Assembly: GCA_045600865.1 (NCBI GenBank)
Contig: JAZRYS010000147.1
Coordinates: forward strand, 9,505-73,504
Reading direction: 5' to 3'
Length of the DNA: 64,000 bases
Origin: Aphodosoma sp045600865
Lineage (GTDB): Bacteria > Bacteroidota > Bacteroidia > Bacteroidales > Paludibacteraceae
Each line of letters starts with the position of its first letter. Position 1 is the first letter of the stretch. Shown here piece after piece: positions 24,906 through 32,824 of this stretch. The translations under genes were made by a program, and so were the position numbers. The notes beneath the pieces are model-generated. The model was not told the origin of the DNA. It saw nothing but the letters and a program-made list of their open reading frames with translations, and searched no databases.

Positions 24906-24913
24906 TACCTTTG
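24906..24913 (+). promoter_or_regulatory. -7 promoter box TACCTTTG (AlkD-like gene)
   Basis: TACCTTTGCA. It shows that in-frame starts upstream of about 24,920 are not used. Confidence 0.68.
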
Positions 24914-24942
24914 CAAAGTCGAATATGCACATTTCAGACATT

Positions 24943-25473
24943 ATGTCAACTACAGCAATCAAACATAGGATAGCACTGTCAATGAATGGCATGTGTGCCG
25001 AAAGCATACGCAATTCAACGCTTGGGTATAAGAAGAGTTTTGGCGTTGATTGGGTGCGTCTGCGGGAGATTGCAGGGGAGTTCGAAAAGAACTACAATGA
25101 CGCTCTGGAGCTATGGAATAGCGACGTCAGGGAGCATAAACTGGTCGCTGCAGCCATCTGTCCACCCGATGAAATGACGGACAAACGTCTTGTCGAATGG
25201 GTTGACGGCATATTCAACACCGAGTTGGCAGAGATTCTGTCGTTTGCATTGCTTTCGAAATGCGAGTCACTCAAAGAATCGCTCATGCTGATGGAAAACT
25301 CAGAAAAGCCATTGCTAAGATACACTGCCTACCATGCTTTGGGAAGGATGAAGAATTTCACCACATGGATGAGTGAAGAAGACATCAAAAAAGCAAAGGA
25401 AGGCATAAAAGCAATCGACAGGAACGACATACGTTTTGTGCATGTAATAGAAGCTTTGGATTATGAAAATTGA
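24943..25473 (+). CDS. AlkD-like HEAT-repeat protein (DNA alkylation repair family)
   Basis: 176 residues from ATG 24943; ATG 24925 (+6 residues) is possible but almost leaderless relative to the promoter box at 24906. The all-helical pattern with SIRNSTLGYKKSFGV, LWNSDVREHKLVAAAI and a hydrophobic helix EILSFALLSKC resembles the HEAT-like DNA alkylation repair family, which removes alkylated bases without flipping. It is shorter than classical AlkD (~230 residues), and I cannot verify the active-site aromatic and Asp residues. The last 11 bases overlap the HU-SPOR gene. Confidence 0.62.
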   Translation: MSTTAIKHRIALSMNGMCAESIRNSTLGYKKSFGVDWVRLREIAGEFEKNYNDALELWNSDVREHKLVAAAICPPDEMTDKRLVEWVDGIFNTELAEILSFALLSKCESLKESLMLMENSEKPLLRYTAYHALGRMKNFTTWMSEEDIKKAKEGIKAIDRNDIRFVHVIEALDYEN

Positions 25474-26218
25474 ATTTCACATAAAGAATCTGCTTGCACG
25501 TTACGGACGAGTGTCCGTGACAGGTCAAGGTGTGTTCCGGTGCATCAATGAAAGGGCAAGAATCGAAGGCGGCAAGATACTGCCTCCTGTCACAAGAATT
25601 GCGTTCGAAAGATGCAATGCAGAGACAGACCGTATGCTTGTAGAATCAGTGATGAAGGACAACAACTTTGGATGGAATGAAGCACATGATTATATAAAAA
25701 ACACAAGCATTGACATTGACGGAATCTTGAAGAGATGGGATTACCTGCCACAGAACTTTGGGTTACATCCAGTTGAAATGCCGACAGTAAGGACAATGCC
25801 AATGAAATGGATTGATGCGAAATATGCTGCCGTAGTAGCTGTTGCCGCATTGCTTAACATTATGATTCCTCTCAATGGTGTCAGGGACAATATCAACGAG
25901 GCTGGCATAGGATTTGAGGCAATGCAGAAAGTGGTAATGCCTGTCACAGAAGAAGTCTCTGCGCTTGAAATACCGGCAACGGATGAAAGCAGCGAAGAGA
26001 TTATCGTTGAAAAGATGAAATATGTGATTGTAGTTGCATCTTTCGACACCCGAGAGTCTGCCATGCGTTGCATCATCGACCAGAAAGTGCCAGAGGCGAT
26101 AGAGGTCATAGAAAAAGACGGCCGTTTCCGTGTATGCGGAATGAGATTTGCAGAATACGACAAGGCTAACGAATACATACGTCAGAACTCGCTCAAAGCA
26201 TGGGTGATGAAGTTATGA
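25463..26218 (+). CDS. HU-SPOR-type membrane protein with C-terminal SPOR domain
   Basis: 251 residues. The N-terminal ~95 resemble the HU-like domain of Bacteroidota HU-CCDC81-SPOR proteins (HIKNLLARYGRVSVTGQGVF, ILPPVTRIAFE). A membrane helix lies at ~121-138 (AVVAVAALLNIMI), then a Glu/Ser linker, and a SPOR domain at ~180-250 (YVIVVASFDTRESAMRCI in part, FRVCGMRFAEYDKANEYI). SPOR domains bind denuded septal peptidoglycan, so a role at the division site is likely. The N-terminal assignment is weaker than the SPOR one. It overlaps both neighbours. Confidence 0.72.
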   Translation: MKIEFHIKNLLARYGRVSVTGQGVFRCINERARIEGGKILPPVTRIAFERCNAETDRMLVESVMKDNNFGWNEAHDYIKNTSIDIDGILKRWDYLPQNFGLHPVEMPTVRTMPMKWIDAKYAAVVAVAALLNIMIPLNGVRDNINEAGIGFEAMQKVVMPVTEEVSALEIPATDESSEEIIVEKMKYVIVVASFDTRESAMRCIIDQKVPEAIEVIEKDGRFRVCGMRFAEYDKANEYIRQNSLKAWVMKL

Positions 26219-26895
26219 AGAAACACATACCGAATATAATAACTCTCTGCAACATGGGGTGTGGCATTGTGGCGACACTCATGGCACTTGAGGCAGAATG
26301 GGGCATGACTATGCTTTTTGTCGTTTTGGGAGTATTGTTTGATTTTTGCGACGGAGCAACGGCAAGGGCACTCGATGTGCAATCGCCAATGGGTAAGGAA
26401 CTCGATTCGTTGGCAGACCTCATTACGTCAGGTTTCACACCTGGTGCCACGGCTTTCGTAATGCTTGCACCACTGAGCGAATATTGTGCCTGCATCCCAT
26501 ATTTCGGCTTTCTGACAACCCTTTTCTCGGGTCTCCGACTGGCAAAATTCAACATTGACGAACGTCAATCCTCCTCATTCATAGGGTTGGCTACACCAGC
26601 CAATGCGCTTTTCTGGATTGGAATTGCATATTCATACAGCGACATAATCATCAACAATGAATCATATCTGTGGGTAGTGTTTGGAATGGTCCTCGTGTCA
26701 TGCGCCCTGCTTGTATGCAGCCTTCCGATGTTCTCATTGAAATTTCACAATCTCAGATGGAAAGAAAACAAGGTCAGATACATATTCCTGATACTCTGTC
26801 TTGCCATAATTGCAATGGTGAAATTGCACGCTTTGCCATACATAATAATTTTATATGTAATTATTTCGATAATTGTTTGGCTATATAGAAAATAA
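26215..26895 (+). CDS. pssA: CDP-diacylglycerol-serine O-phosphatidyltransferase
   Basis: 226 residues, a polytopic membrane enzyme making phosphatidylserine, precursor of phosphatidylethanolamine. It has the CDP-alcohol phosphotransferase signature: Asp46-Gly47..Ala50-Arg51..Gly60..Asp64..Asp68 in DGATARALDVQSPMGKELD (in part) with MGKELDSLAD. ATG 26215 overlaps the upstream stop (ATGA), which I prefer over 26200. Sequence GFTPGATAFVML supports PssA over other members of the superfamily. Confidence 0.9.
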   Translation: MKKHIPNIITLCNMGCGIVATLMALEAEWGMTMLFVVLGVLFDFCDGATARALDVQSPMGKELDSLADLITSGFTPGATAFVMLAPLSEYCACIPYFGFLTTLFSGLRLAKFNIDERQSSSFIGLATPANALFWIGIAYSYSDIIINNESYLWVVFGMVLVSCALLVCSLPMFSLKFHNLRWKENKVRYIFLILCLAIIAMVKLHALPYIIILYVIISIIVWLYRK

Positions 26896-26899
26896 GTCG

Positions 26900-26907
26900 T
26901 AACTTTG
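26900..26907 (+). promoter_or_regulatory. -7 promoter box TAACTTTG (rpsP)
   Basis: TAACTTTGCAG just after the pssA stop, giving a leader of about 50 bases before rpsP. Confidence 0.75.
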
Positions 26908-26964
26908 CAGCCGCCTTTCAGAGAAAAGGCAATTAGGTTTAATTATTTAATACATAAAAGATTA

Positions 26965-27498
26965 ATGGCAACTAAAATTAGATTGCAGCGCAATGGACGT
27001 AAGGGATATGCCTATTATCACATCGTCATTGCAGACGTACGCGCACCACGTGATGGTCGTTTTATCGAGCGTATTGGTTCTTACAACCCTAACACCAACC
27101 CAGCAACAATCGATCTCAACTTCGACCGTGCATTGTATTGGGTAGAGACTGGCGCACAGCCAACTGACACTGTCCGCAACATCCTCTCTCGCGAAGGCGT
27201 CATGATGATGAAGCATCTGAACGGTGGTGTTCGCAAGGGTGCTTTCACTGCCGAGGAAGCTACAAAGCGCTTCGAAGCTTGGAAGAACAACAAGACACAG
27301 GCAATCGCAAACATCGCTTCACAGGTTGCTGCTGACAAGCGCAACGCTGCCAAGGCTCGTCTTGAGGCTGAAATGGCTACGAACAAGGCTAAGCAGGAAG
27401 AATTGGCAAAGAAAAGAGCTGAGGCTCTCGCTGCCGAAGAGGCTGCCGCAAAAGCTGCTGCCGAAGAAGCTGCCCCAGCTGAAAATGCTGAGGCTTAA
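26965..27498 (+). CDS. rpsP: 30S ribosomal protein S16 with long Ala/Lys/Glu tail
   Basis: 177 residues from ATG 26965 (MATKIRLQRNGRKGYAYYHI in part). An earlier in-frame start lies only just after the promoter box and is unlikely. The S16 core is ~85 residues. The remaining ~90 residues are a helical tail rich in Ala, Lys and Glu, a known feature of Bacteroidota S16. The last 30 residues are almost all Ala/Glu. S16 is an assembly protein of the 30S body. Codon use in this gene is strongly biased to a few codons, as for highly expressed genes. Confidence 0.96.
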   Translation: MATKIRLQRNGRKGYAYYHIVIADVRAPRDGRFIERIGSYNPNTNPATIDLNFDRALYWVETGAQPTDTVRNILSREGVMMMKHLNGGVRKGAFTAEEATKRFEAWKNNKTQAIANIASQVAADKRNAAKARLEAEMATNKAKQEELAKKRAEALAAEEAAAKAAAEEAAPAENAEA

Positions 27499-27525
27499 TC
27501 GATGTTCTGTCATTGAAATGGACAG

Positions 27526-27560
27526 GCGGAAGCCCAGTTTATAGGGTTTCCGCTGTTTTT
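27526..27560 (+). terminator. Terminator after rpsP
   Basis: Arms 27526-27535 and 27544-27553 (GCGGAAGCCC with GGGTTTCCGC, one G-T pair), loop of 8, then TGTTTTT. It lies inside the first codons of the longest reading of the next gene. Confidence 0.8.
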
Positions 27561-27563
27561 AAT

Positions 27564-28799
27564 TTGAATCTTATAACACTGATATCTGTCATCCTGCTTT
27601 GTGCCATGACGTTGGAATGGCTTTTAGCTGGATTTGGACGCATGCAGAGAGATGTGTTCAATGTGGTGTTTTGTGTTGTTGCCGCATTATTTACGGCAAA
27701 ATATTATTATGGTCCTGATATAACCTCGTATGTTCCTCTCTACGATGCCATAGGCGACCTCAACACGTTTTTCAGTCCGAAGCGCGTAACAAGTTACGAA
27801 TGGGGATTTGTGTTGTTTTGTTCGTTGTGCAATACGTTGGGATTGTCTTTCTGGGGCATGACGGCTGCTGTGTCGCTGATATTTTTCACAGGGCTTTACT
27901 TATTGATAAGCAGACTGGAATATGGACGTGTAATGGCATTGGCTCTGATTGTGATAATGAGTCCCGATTTGATATATGCACAATTCAGACAATGTCTGGC
28001 CGTATCGCTGTTGATCTTTGCTGTACTTTTAACGGACAAGCACAAACACGTACTTTCCTTGCTACTGTCTATCCTTGCAATGACGATGCACAAGTCTGCA
28101 ATGTTCATGATAGTTCCAGCTATCCTGTACTACGCAATACAGCCATGCAGGATGGAAATGAGTTCTCTCGGCACAATGCTGCTTGTACTTTTTCTTCTGG
28201 TGCTTATCCCTACGCAGGATTTAGTCGAACACTTGGCTAACAATATGCGGTTGAATGATTCTGCGCTGAAATCGCTGAAGATGCACATATCCTTTTCAAA
28301 TCTCCGGCAGAGTAATCTTCTTATTTTCGGAGCAGCCATCGTATCCCTAATGACATTTTCTGCCGGCAAACGCGGGCGCACAGCCTTACTCTCCGCCGCC
28401 ATGATGGCATTGCTCATCACTGTGGCGTTCTATCAATACTACATGATGGCAAACAGGCTTCGTGCCTATTTTCTGCCATTTGCCGTAGTGGCTATAATTG
28501 AGGCTGGAATAGAAGCAAAAGAAAGCAACTTACCCTGGAGTTCCTTAGTGCGTCAGAGCAGCAAGGTTATAGTGCTCGTATTTCTGATATACAAAACATG
28601 TGCATTCAACACAAACAGCACAAAAGATGGTGATGCGTTGAAAATGAGCACAATATTTGAGCTGGCCACACATTCTGAGAAAGAATTGCGTGAACGTCAG
28701 ATGAAGAGGGCACAATATTTCTGGGACAACGCCTTTCTGAAAGGTGACGACATGGATTTCAGAAGCAAGAACTATGTTGACCAATATAAAGACGAATAA
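27564..28799 (+). CDS. EpsG-like polysaccharide polymerase (membrane protein)
   Basis: About 411 residues with ~10 membrane helices, beginning LNLITLISVILLCAM. The charged loop YYGPDITSYVPLYD and the segment FRQCLAVSLLIFAVLL, followed by MHKSAMFMIVPA, match EpsG-type polymerases of exopolysaccharide clusters. The longest frame opens at ATG 27513, but its first 16 codons cover the rpsP terminator. TTG 27564 begins right before the first membrane helix; ATG 27606 would cut that helix. I therefore favour 27564, with moderate certainty. It heads a cluster with four glycosyltransferases and WbqC. Confidence 0.75.
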   Translation: MNLITLISVILLCAMTLEWLLAGFGRMQRDVFNVVFCVVAALFTAKYYYGPDITSYVPLYDAIGDLNTFFSPKRVTSYEWGFVLFCSLCNTLGLSFWGMTAAVSLIFFTGLYLLISRLEYGRVMALALIVIMSPDLIYAQFRQCLAVSLLIFAVLLTDKHKHVLSLLLSILAMTMHKSAMFMIVPAILYYAIQPCRMEMSSLGTMLLVLFLLVLIPTQDLVEHLANNMRLNDSALKSLKMHISFSNLRQSNLLIFGAAIVSLMTFSAGKRGRTALLSAAMMALLITVAFYQYYMMANRLRAYFLPFAVVAIIEAGIEAKESNLPWSSLVRQSSKVIVLVFLIYKTCAFNTNSTKDGDALKMSTIFELATHSEKELRERQMKRAQYFWDNAFLKGDDMDFRSKNYVDQYKDE

Positions 28800-28826
28800 C
28801 AATCTGGCAAAAGCAAAAGACAAGTT

Positions 28827-29654
28827 ATGGTAGAGATACTGATGTCAACATACAATGGTGAGCAGTGGCTGGACGAGCAGATTGAATCGATTGCCTATCA
28901 GACATACACCGATTGGCGATTGATTGTGCGTGATGATGGATCGAAAGACGACACAGTCAAGAAACTCTATGAATGGAAAGAAAAACTGGGGAAAAAGAAG
29001 ATAAGAATCATAGAGGGGGAGAATGTGGGAGTAATCAAAAGTTTCGAGATCCTGCTGCACAAAGCTCACAGCGAATATTGTATGCTCTGTGATCAGGATG
29101 ACGTCTGGAAGCACACAAAAGTGGAAAGGACCATGCTGGAGATGGAAAGGATTGAAAAAATCAAACCTCACGCACCTGCAATGGTATTTACATCGGTTGA
29201 CTTGGTTGACGAAACCCTAAAACCATTGGGAAAGACATTCTTTGAAGAGAATCAATTCGACTTTCCATTTGCAATGAAATTCCACAACATCTGTGTATGC
29301 AATTGCGTATCTGGTTGTACGATAATGCTAAACTGGAGAGCACGCAGAATGGTAATACCTTTTTCGGAAAATGTCCCTATGCACGACTGGTGGATTGCCG
29401 CATTAGTGGCAAAAAAAGGCATTGTGGGCGTTGTCAAGACACCGACTATGTTTTACCGCCAACATGGTGGCAACGTGTGTGGGTCGAAGGAAAAGGAAAA
29501 AGACTACTACGAGAACCTTGCCAAAAGCCCAGCCACAATTCGCAATAAATACTTAGAAGTGGCTGATTTTCTGAAAGATGTTGGCTTCAGAGGAGGGTAT
29601 CTGGCATGGTTGTTTTTCAAAGTCAGGCATGTAATTCACAGAAAATGCAAATAG
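28827..29654 (+). CDS. Family 2 glycosyltransferase
   Basis: 275 residues, GT-A fold: LMSTYNGEQWLDEQIESI, VRDDGSKDDT (32-41), LCDQDDVW (~87) with the DxD-like acids, and HDWW at ~191. It resembles the rhamnosyl- or galactosyltransferases that work on lipid-linked O-antigen or capsule repeats. The sugar cannot be told. It ends inside the start of the next glycosyltransferase. Confidence 0.9.
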   Translation: MVEILMSTYNGEQWLDEQIESIAYQTYTDWRLIVRDDGSKDDTVKKLYEWKEKLGKKKIRIIEGENVGVIKSFEILLHKAHSEYCMLCDQDDVWKHTKVERTMLEMERIEKIKPHAPAMVFTSVDLVDETLKPLGKTFFEENQFDFPFAMKFHNICVCNCVSGCTIMLNWRARRMVIPFSENVPMHDWWIAALVAKKGIVGVVKTPTMFYRQHGGNVCGSKEKEKDYYENLAKSPATIRNKYLEVADFLKDVGFRGGYLAWLFFKVRHVIHRKCK

Positions 29655-30721
29655 TATTTTTGATACAAGATTGTACGACCATTGGCGGAACAGAAAGAGT
29701 CACATGTTCTATGGCAAGCGAAATGGCCCGTCAGGGACATGATGTTTCCATAGTTTCAGTGTTTGGAATGGGCGGCAAATGCAAGTTCAATATTGACGAG
29801 AGAGTATGTTTCGTAACATTCTCTGACGAAAAATATGACTTGAAATTGAGCAAACTGGCAAGGCTGATGAGAGTCTATGATATTGCAAACAAGATAAAGA
29901 AGGATGACCTTCTGTTGTCGGCAGATGTGATAATCGCACAGAAATTCTTTGCTGCGATGCTGGCCATAAAGTCAGGATTCGGCCATAAGACTCTGATAGG
30001 CGACCATTATACATATTACCTATATGGCAGTTTGCTGCGAGGCTTCAGAAACGCCATCTATCGCAAAGCCGCTGCAGTGGTAGTGCTTACCGAAGGAAAC
30101 GCAAAACATTACAAAGACCACGGCATCAAACATGTAGCGGTAATACCAAACATGCTGCCGATACCTGTTGCAGAACATGCAGGTGAAGGTTCAAACGAGA
30201 TTATTGCCGTAGGCAGATTGACATACCAGAAAGGTTTCGACACTCTCATTGAGGTGATTGATGACATCAGACACATGATAAAAGGATGGCACCTGACTAT
30301 CTATGGAGATGGCGAGGACAGGCCGATGCTTGAACAGATGATCAAGGATAGAGGTCTGAAAGATGTCATAGCTCTGTATGGTGCAACGTCAGATGTAAGC
30401 AAAGCATACTGCAATGCTTCTTTCGGTGTCATGTCATCAAGATTCGAGGGCTTCCCGATGGTATTGTTGGAGGCTGCTGCCACTGGGTTGCCAATGGTGG
30501 CATTCGACTGTCCGACAGGTCCAAGCGAGATATACAGGAATGGCGGTGGCATAGTAGTGGCAGATCAGGACAAAGAAGCATTAGGAGCAGGGATAATACG
30601 AATGACAGACGATGCTGCATTACGTATGAAACTGAGCAACGAGACAGCAGAGATAAGAAAAAAATATTCAGAAAAAAACATATATAACCAATGGATGCAG
30701 ACAATAGAAAAGTATCTATAA
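29645..30721 (+). CDS. Family 4 glycosyltransferase
   Basis: 358 residues from ATG 29645, which precedes the first strand (MQIVFLIQDCTTIGGTERV, quoted in part); the earlier start at 29606 adds residues that do not fit the fold. GT-B features: GGTE near the N-terminus, GRLTYQKGFDTLI at the start of the second domain, and SRFEGFPMVLLEA with the E-x7-E motif. It is a retaining transferase that uses a nucleotide sugar. It overlaps the gene before by 10 and the gene after by 31 bases. Confidence 0.9.
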   Translation: MQIVFLIQDCTTIGGTERVTCSMASEMARQGHDVSIVSVFGMGGKCKFNIDERVCFVTFSDEKYDLKLSKLARLMRVYDIANKIKKDDLLLSADVIIAQKFFAAMLAIKSGFGHKTLIGDHYTYYLYGSLLRGFRNAIYRKAAAVVVLTEGNAKHYKDHGIKHVAVIPNMLPIPVAEHAGEGSNEIIAVGRLTYQKGFDTLIEVIDDIRHMIKGWHLTIYGDGEDRPMLEQMIKDRGLKDVIALYGATSDVSKAYCNASFGVMSSRFEGFPMVLLEAAATGLPMVAFDCPTGPSEIYRNGGGIVVADQDKEALGAGIIRMTDDAALRMKLSNETAEIRKKYSEKNIYNQWMQTIEKYL

Positions 30722-31455
30722 TCACTCCCCTGTACAATGGAGAGAGGTTTGTAGCGAAGACGATAGAGAGTGTTCTCGCCCAGACCTACCAGGATTGGGA
30801 AATGATAGTGATAAACGATGGCTCTAAAGACAATGGCCCTTGCATAGTAGAAGAGTATTGCCGTAATGACAATCGTATCCAGCTTTTCAGTCAGCCTAAC
30901 GGAGGCTCGGCCGCAGCACGCAACAATGGCATCAGACGCGCCAAAGGCCGCTACATTGCACTGCTTGATGCTGACGATGTATGGATGCCTTATTTCCTTG
31001 AGTCGCAGTTGTCTCTGATGGAGGAGAAAAACGCAGTGCTGGTCTATGGTTCGCATCTTAGGATTGACGAAAACGACAAAGAGATACTCAAGCCATTTAT
31101 GGTGCCAGAGAAGGTGACTTACCATGACATGCTCAAGACTTGTTCCATCTCTTGTCTCACAGGGTTATACGACACCAAGCCATACGGCAAGGTTTATTTG
31201 AGAGAGGATTTCAAGTCGCTTCGTGATGATTATATCTTTTGGCTTGAGATTATAAAGAAATGCGGTGTTGCATACGGCAATCAGAAAGTTATCGGAGCAT
31301 ACAGGATTCTTGGGCAGTCAACATCGCGCAACAAGAAGAAAGTCATAAAACCACAGTTCCGCGTCTATAGAGAAGCAGAAGGAATAGGTTTTTTCAAATC
31401 ATTGTATTATCTGGCTTGCTGGGCTTGGGCTGGTTACGACAAATATAGGAAATAA
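30691..31455 (+). CDS. Family 2 glycosyltransferase
   Basis: 254 residues: KVSIITPLYNGERFVAKTIE, VINDGSKDN, NGGSAAARNNGI and LLDADDVWMP, the GT2 nucleotide- and metal-binding motifs. It is of the short type used in O-antigen or capsule synthesis. It starts inside the end of the GT4 gene (31-base overlap), so it is probably translated by coupling. Confidence 0.9.
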   Translation: MDADNRKVSIITPLYNGERFVAKTIESVLAQTYQDWEMIVINDGSKDNGPCIVEEYCRNDNRIQLFSQPNGGSAAARNNGIRRAKGRYIALLDADDVWMPYFLESQLSLMEEKNAVLVYGSHLRIDENDKEILKPFMVPEKVTYHDMLKTCSISCLTGLYDTKPYGKVYLREDFKSLRDDYIFWLEIIKKCGVAYGNQKVIGAYRILGQSTSRNKKKVIKPQFRVYREAEGIGFFKSLYYLACWAWAGYDKYRK

Positions 31456-32193
31456 GTGAAAATCAACTGTTCCATAGTATTGTACCATACACCAATAGCG
31501 GAAGTGCAGATGGTGTTGGAAAAGTTGCGGGAGTGTAAATATGTCGATAAGATATGGCTTATCGACAACTCTGAACTTATGACCGAAAGGTTTCAGTTCT
31601 TGAAATGCGACTATATCTTCGGACATGGCAACATAGGCTATGGCCGCGGACATAACATAGCCATCGACAAATCACTTGAGACAGATGCCGACTATCACCT
31701 GGTGATGAACTCAGACCTTCAGTTTGAGCCAACGCTACTTGAAACACTGGCAGAGTTCATGGATGCAAACAAGGATGTTGCTTACGTAATGCCAAAAGTT
31801 CTGAATGTTGATGGCACAGACCAGAAACTGGCCAAGCGTCTGCCTACGCCATGGGACTTGATGCACAGGCGTCTCTTCAACTCTGATCGTGGGTCTCTGA
31901 AACTCTCGGATGACAGGATCTGGAATGTACCCTGCCTTTCGGGTTGTTTTATGTTTCTCCGGAGTGACGCATTGCGCGAACTGAAAGCCGATGATGGATA
32001 TGTATTCGATCCTCGTTATTTCCTCTATCTCGAAGATTTCGACCTTTCACGCAGGCTATACATGCGATATAGGACTATATATTACCCTGCACTGACAATT
32101 ACACATTACCATAGGCGCGAGTCGTACAAGTCTCTGCGAATTGGGTTAATTCACACCTTGAGCATGATAAAATATTTCTGGAAGTGGAAATGA
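31456..32193 (+). CDS. Family 2 glycosyltransferase (rhamnosyltransferase-like)
   Basis: 245 residues from GTG 31456, directly after the previous stop. Motifs: CSIVLYHTP, LIDNSE, GHGNIGYGRGHNIAID, VMNSDLQFEP, and YLEDFDLSRRL, similar to WbbL-like transferases. GxNxGYGxGxN is the typical signature of this subset. It should add a sugar to a surface polysaccharide in the cytoplasm; the sugar is unknown. No ATG alternative lies close to the N-terminal strand. Confidence 0.87.
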   Translation: MKINCSIVLYHTPIAEVQMVLEKLRECKYVDKIWLIDNSELMTERFQFLKCDYIFGHGNIGYGRGHNIAIDKSLETDADYHLVMNSDLQFEPTLLETLAEFMDANKDVAYVMPKVLNVDGTDQKLAKRLPTPWDLMHRRLFNSDRGSLKLSDDRIWNVPCLSGCFMFLRSDALRELKADDGYVFDPRYFLYLEDFDLSRRLYMRYRTIYYPALTITHYHRRESYKSLRIGLIHTLSMIKYFWKWK

Positions 32194-32822
32194 CTTTGCT
32201 GCCAACGACATATCTTGGCCCTATCGAATACTATGCGTGGTTATTGAAAGACGACTGCATGATAGAGTGCTGCAACAACTATGAAAAGCAGACATACGCC
32301 AACCGTTGCAGGATAATGGCCTCAGAGGGAGTAATGGATCTCACCGTGCCTGTGGCTAAACCATGGCATCACATTGCATTGCGAGATGTACGCATAGCAT
32401 ACGATGAAGAATGGCAAAACATGCACAGCCGGGCAATCAAGGCGGCATACGGTTCTGCCCCTTTTTACGAGTTTTTCTCGGAATATCTGACTCCCCTCTA
32501 CGAAAAAAGATGGGAGTTTCTTATAGATTTCGACAGAAAAGCCGAAGAAATCATGTTGAAACTACTCGGATTAGAACATCTAATATCCAAGTATTCAAAC
32601 GAATATCTGACATCAGACAATAGTGGAATAAATGACCGCCGAAAAATTTTGCACCCTAAGAAAAAAGTCGTACCTTTGGAGATTAATTTAGGAGTGGAAT
32701 ATTATCAGGTTTTCACTCCGAAGTTTGGTTTTATTTCCAACCTTTCTGTGCTTGATTTGGTCATGAATATGGGCAACGAAGCGCGTCTGTATCTGAAACG
32801 AATAACAAACAAAAAATATTAA
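32190..32822 (+). CDS. WbqC-family protein
   Basis: 210 residues from ATG 32190, overlapping the previous stop (ATGA). Sequence LLPTTYLGPIEYYAWLLKD, QTYANRCRI and TVPVAKPWHH, then AYGSAPFYEFFSEYL, all match the WbqC-like family found in O-antigen and lipopolysaccharide clusters. Biochemical role not established; some members are thought to take part in amino-sugar modification. Its last part contains a TACCTTTG box (32671) that could start transcription of ilvE. Confidence 0.85.
   Translation: MTLLPTTYLGPIEYYAWLLKDDCMIECCNNYEKQTYANRCRIMASEGVMDLTVPVAKPWHHIALRDVRIAYDEEWQNMHSRAIKAAYGSAPFYEFFSEYLTPLYEKRWEFLIDFDRKAEEIMLKLLGLEHLISKYSNEYLTSDNSGINDRRKILHPKKKVVPLEINLGVEYYQVFTPKFGFISNLSVLDLVMNMGNEARLYLKRITNKKY
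32671..32678 (+). promoter_or_regulatory. Promoter-like box TACCTTTG inside the wbqC-like gene
   Basis: Fits TAnnTTTG behind an A-rich tract, 147 bases before ilvE. It lies in coding sequence, so it could be chance. It would separate ilvE-gap from the polysaccharide cluster. Confidence 0.4.
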
Positions 32823-32824
32823 TT

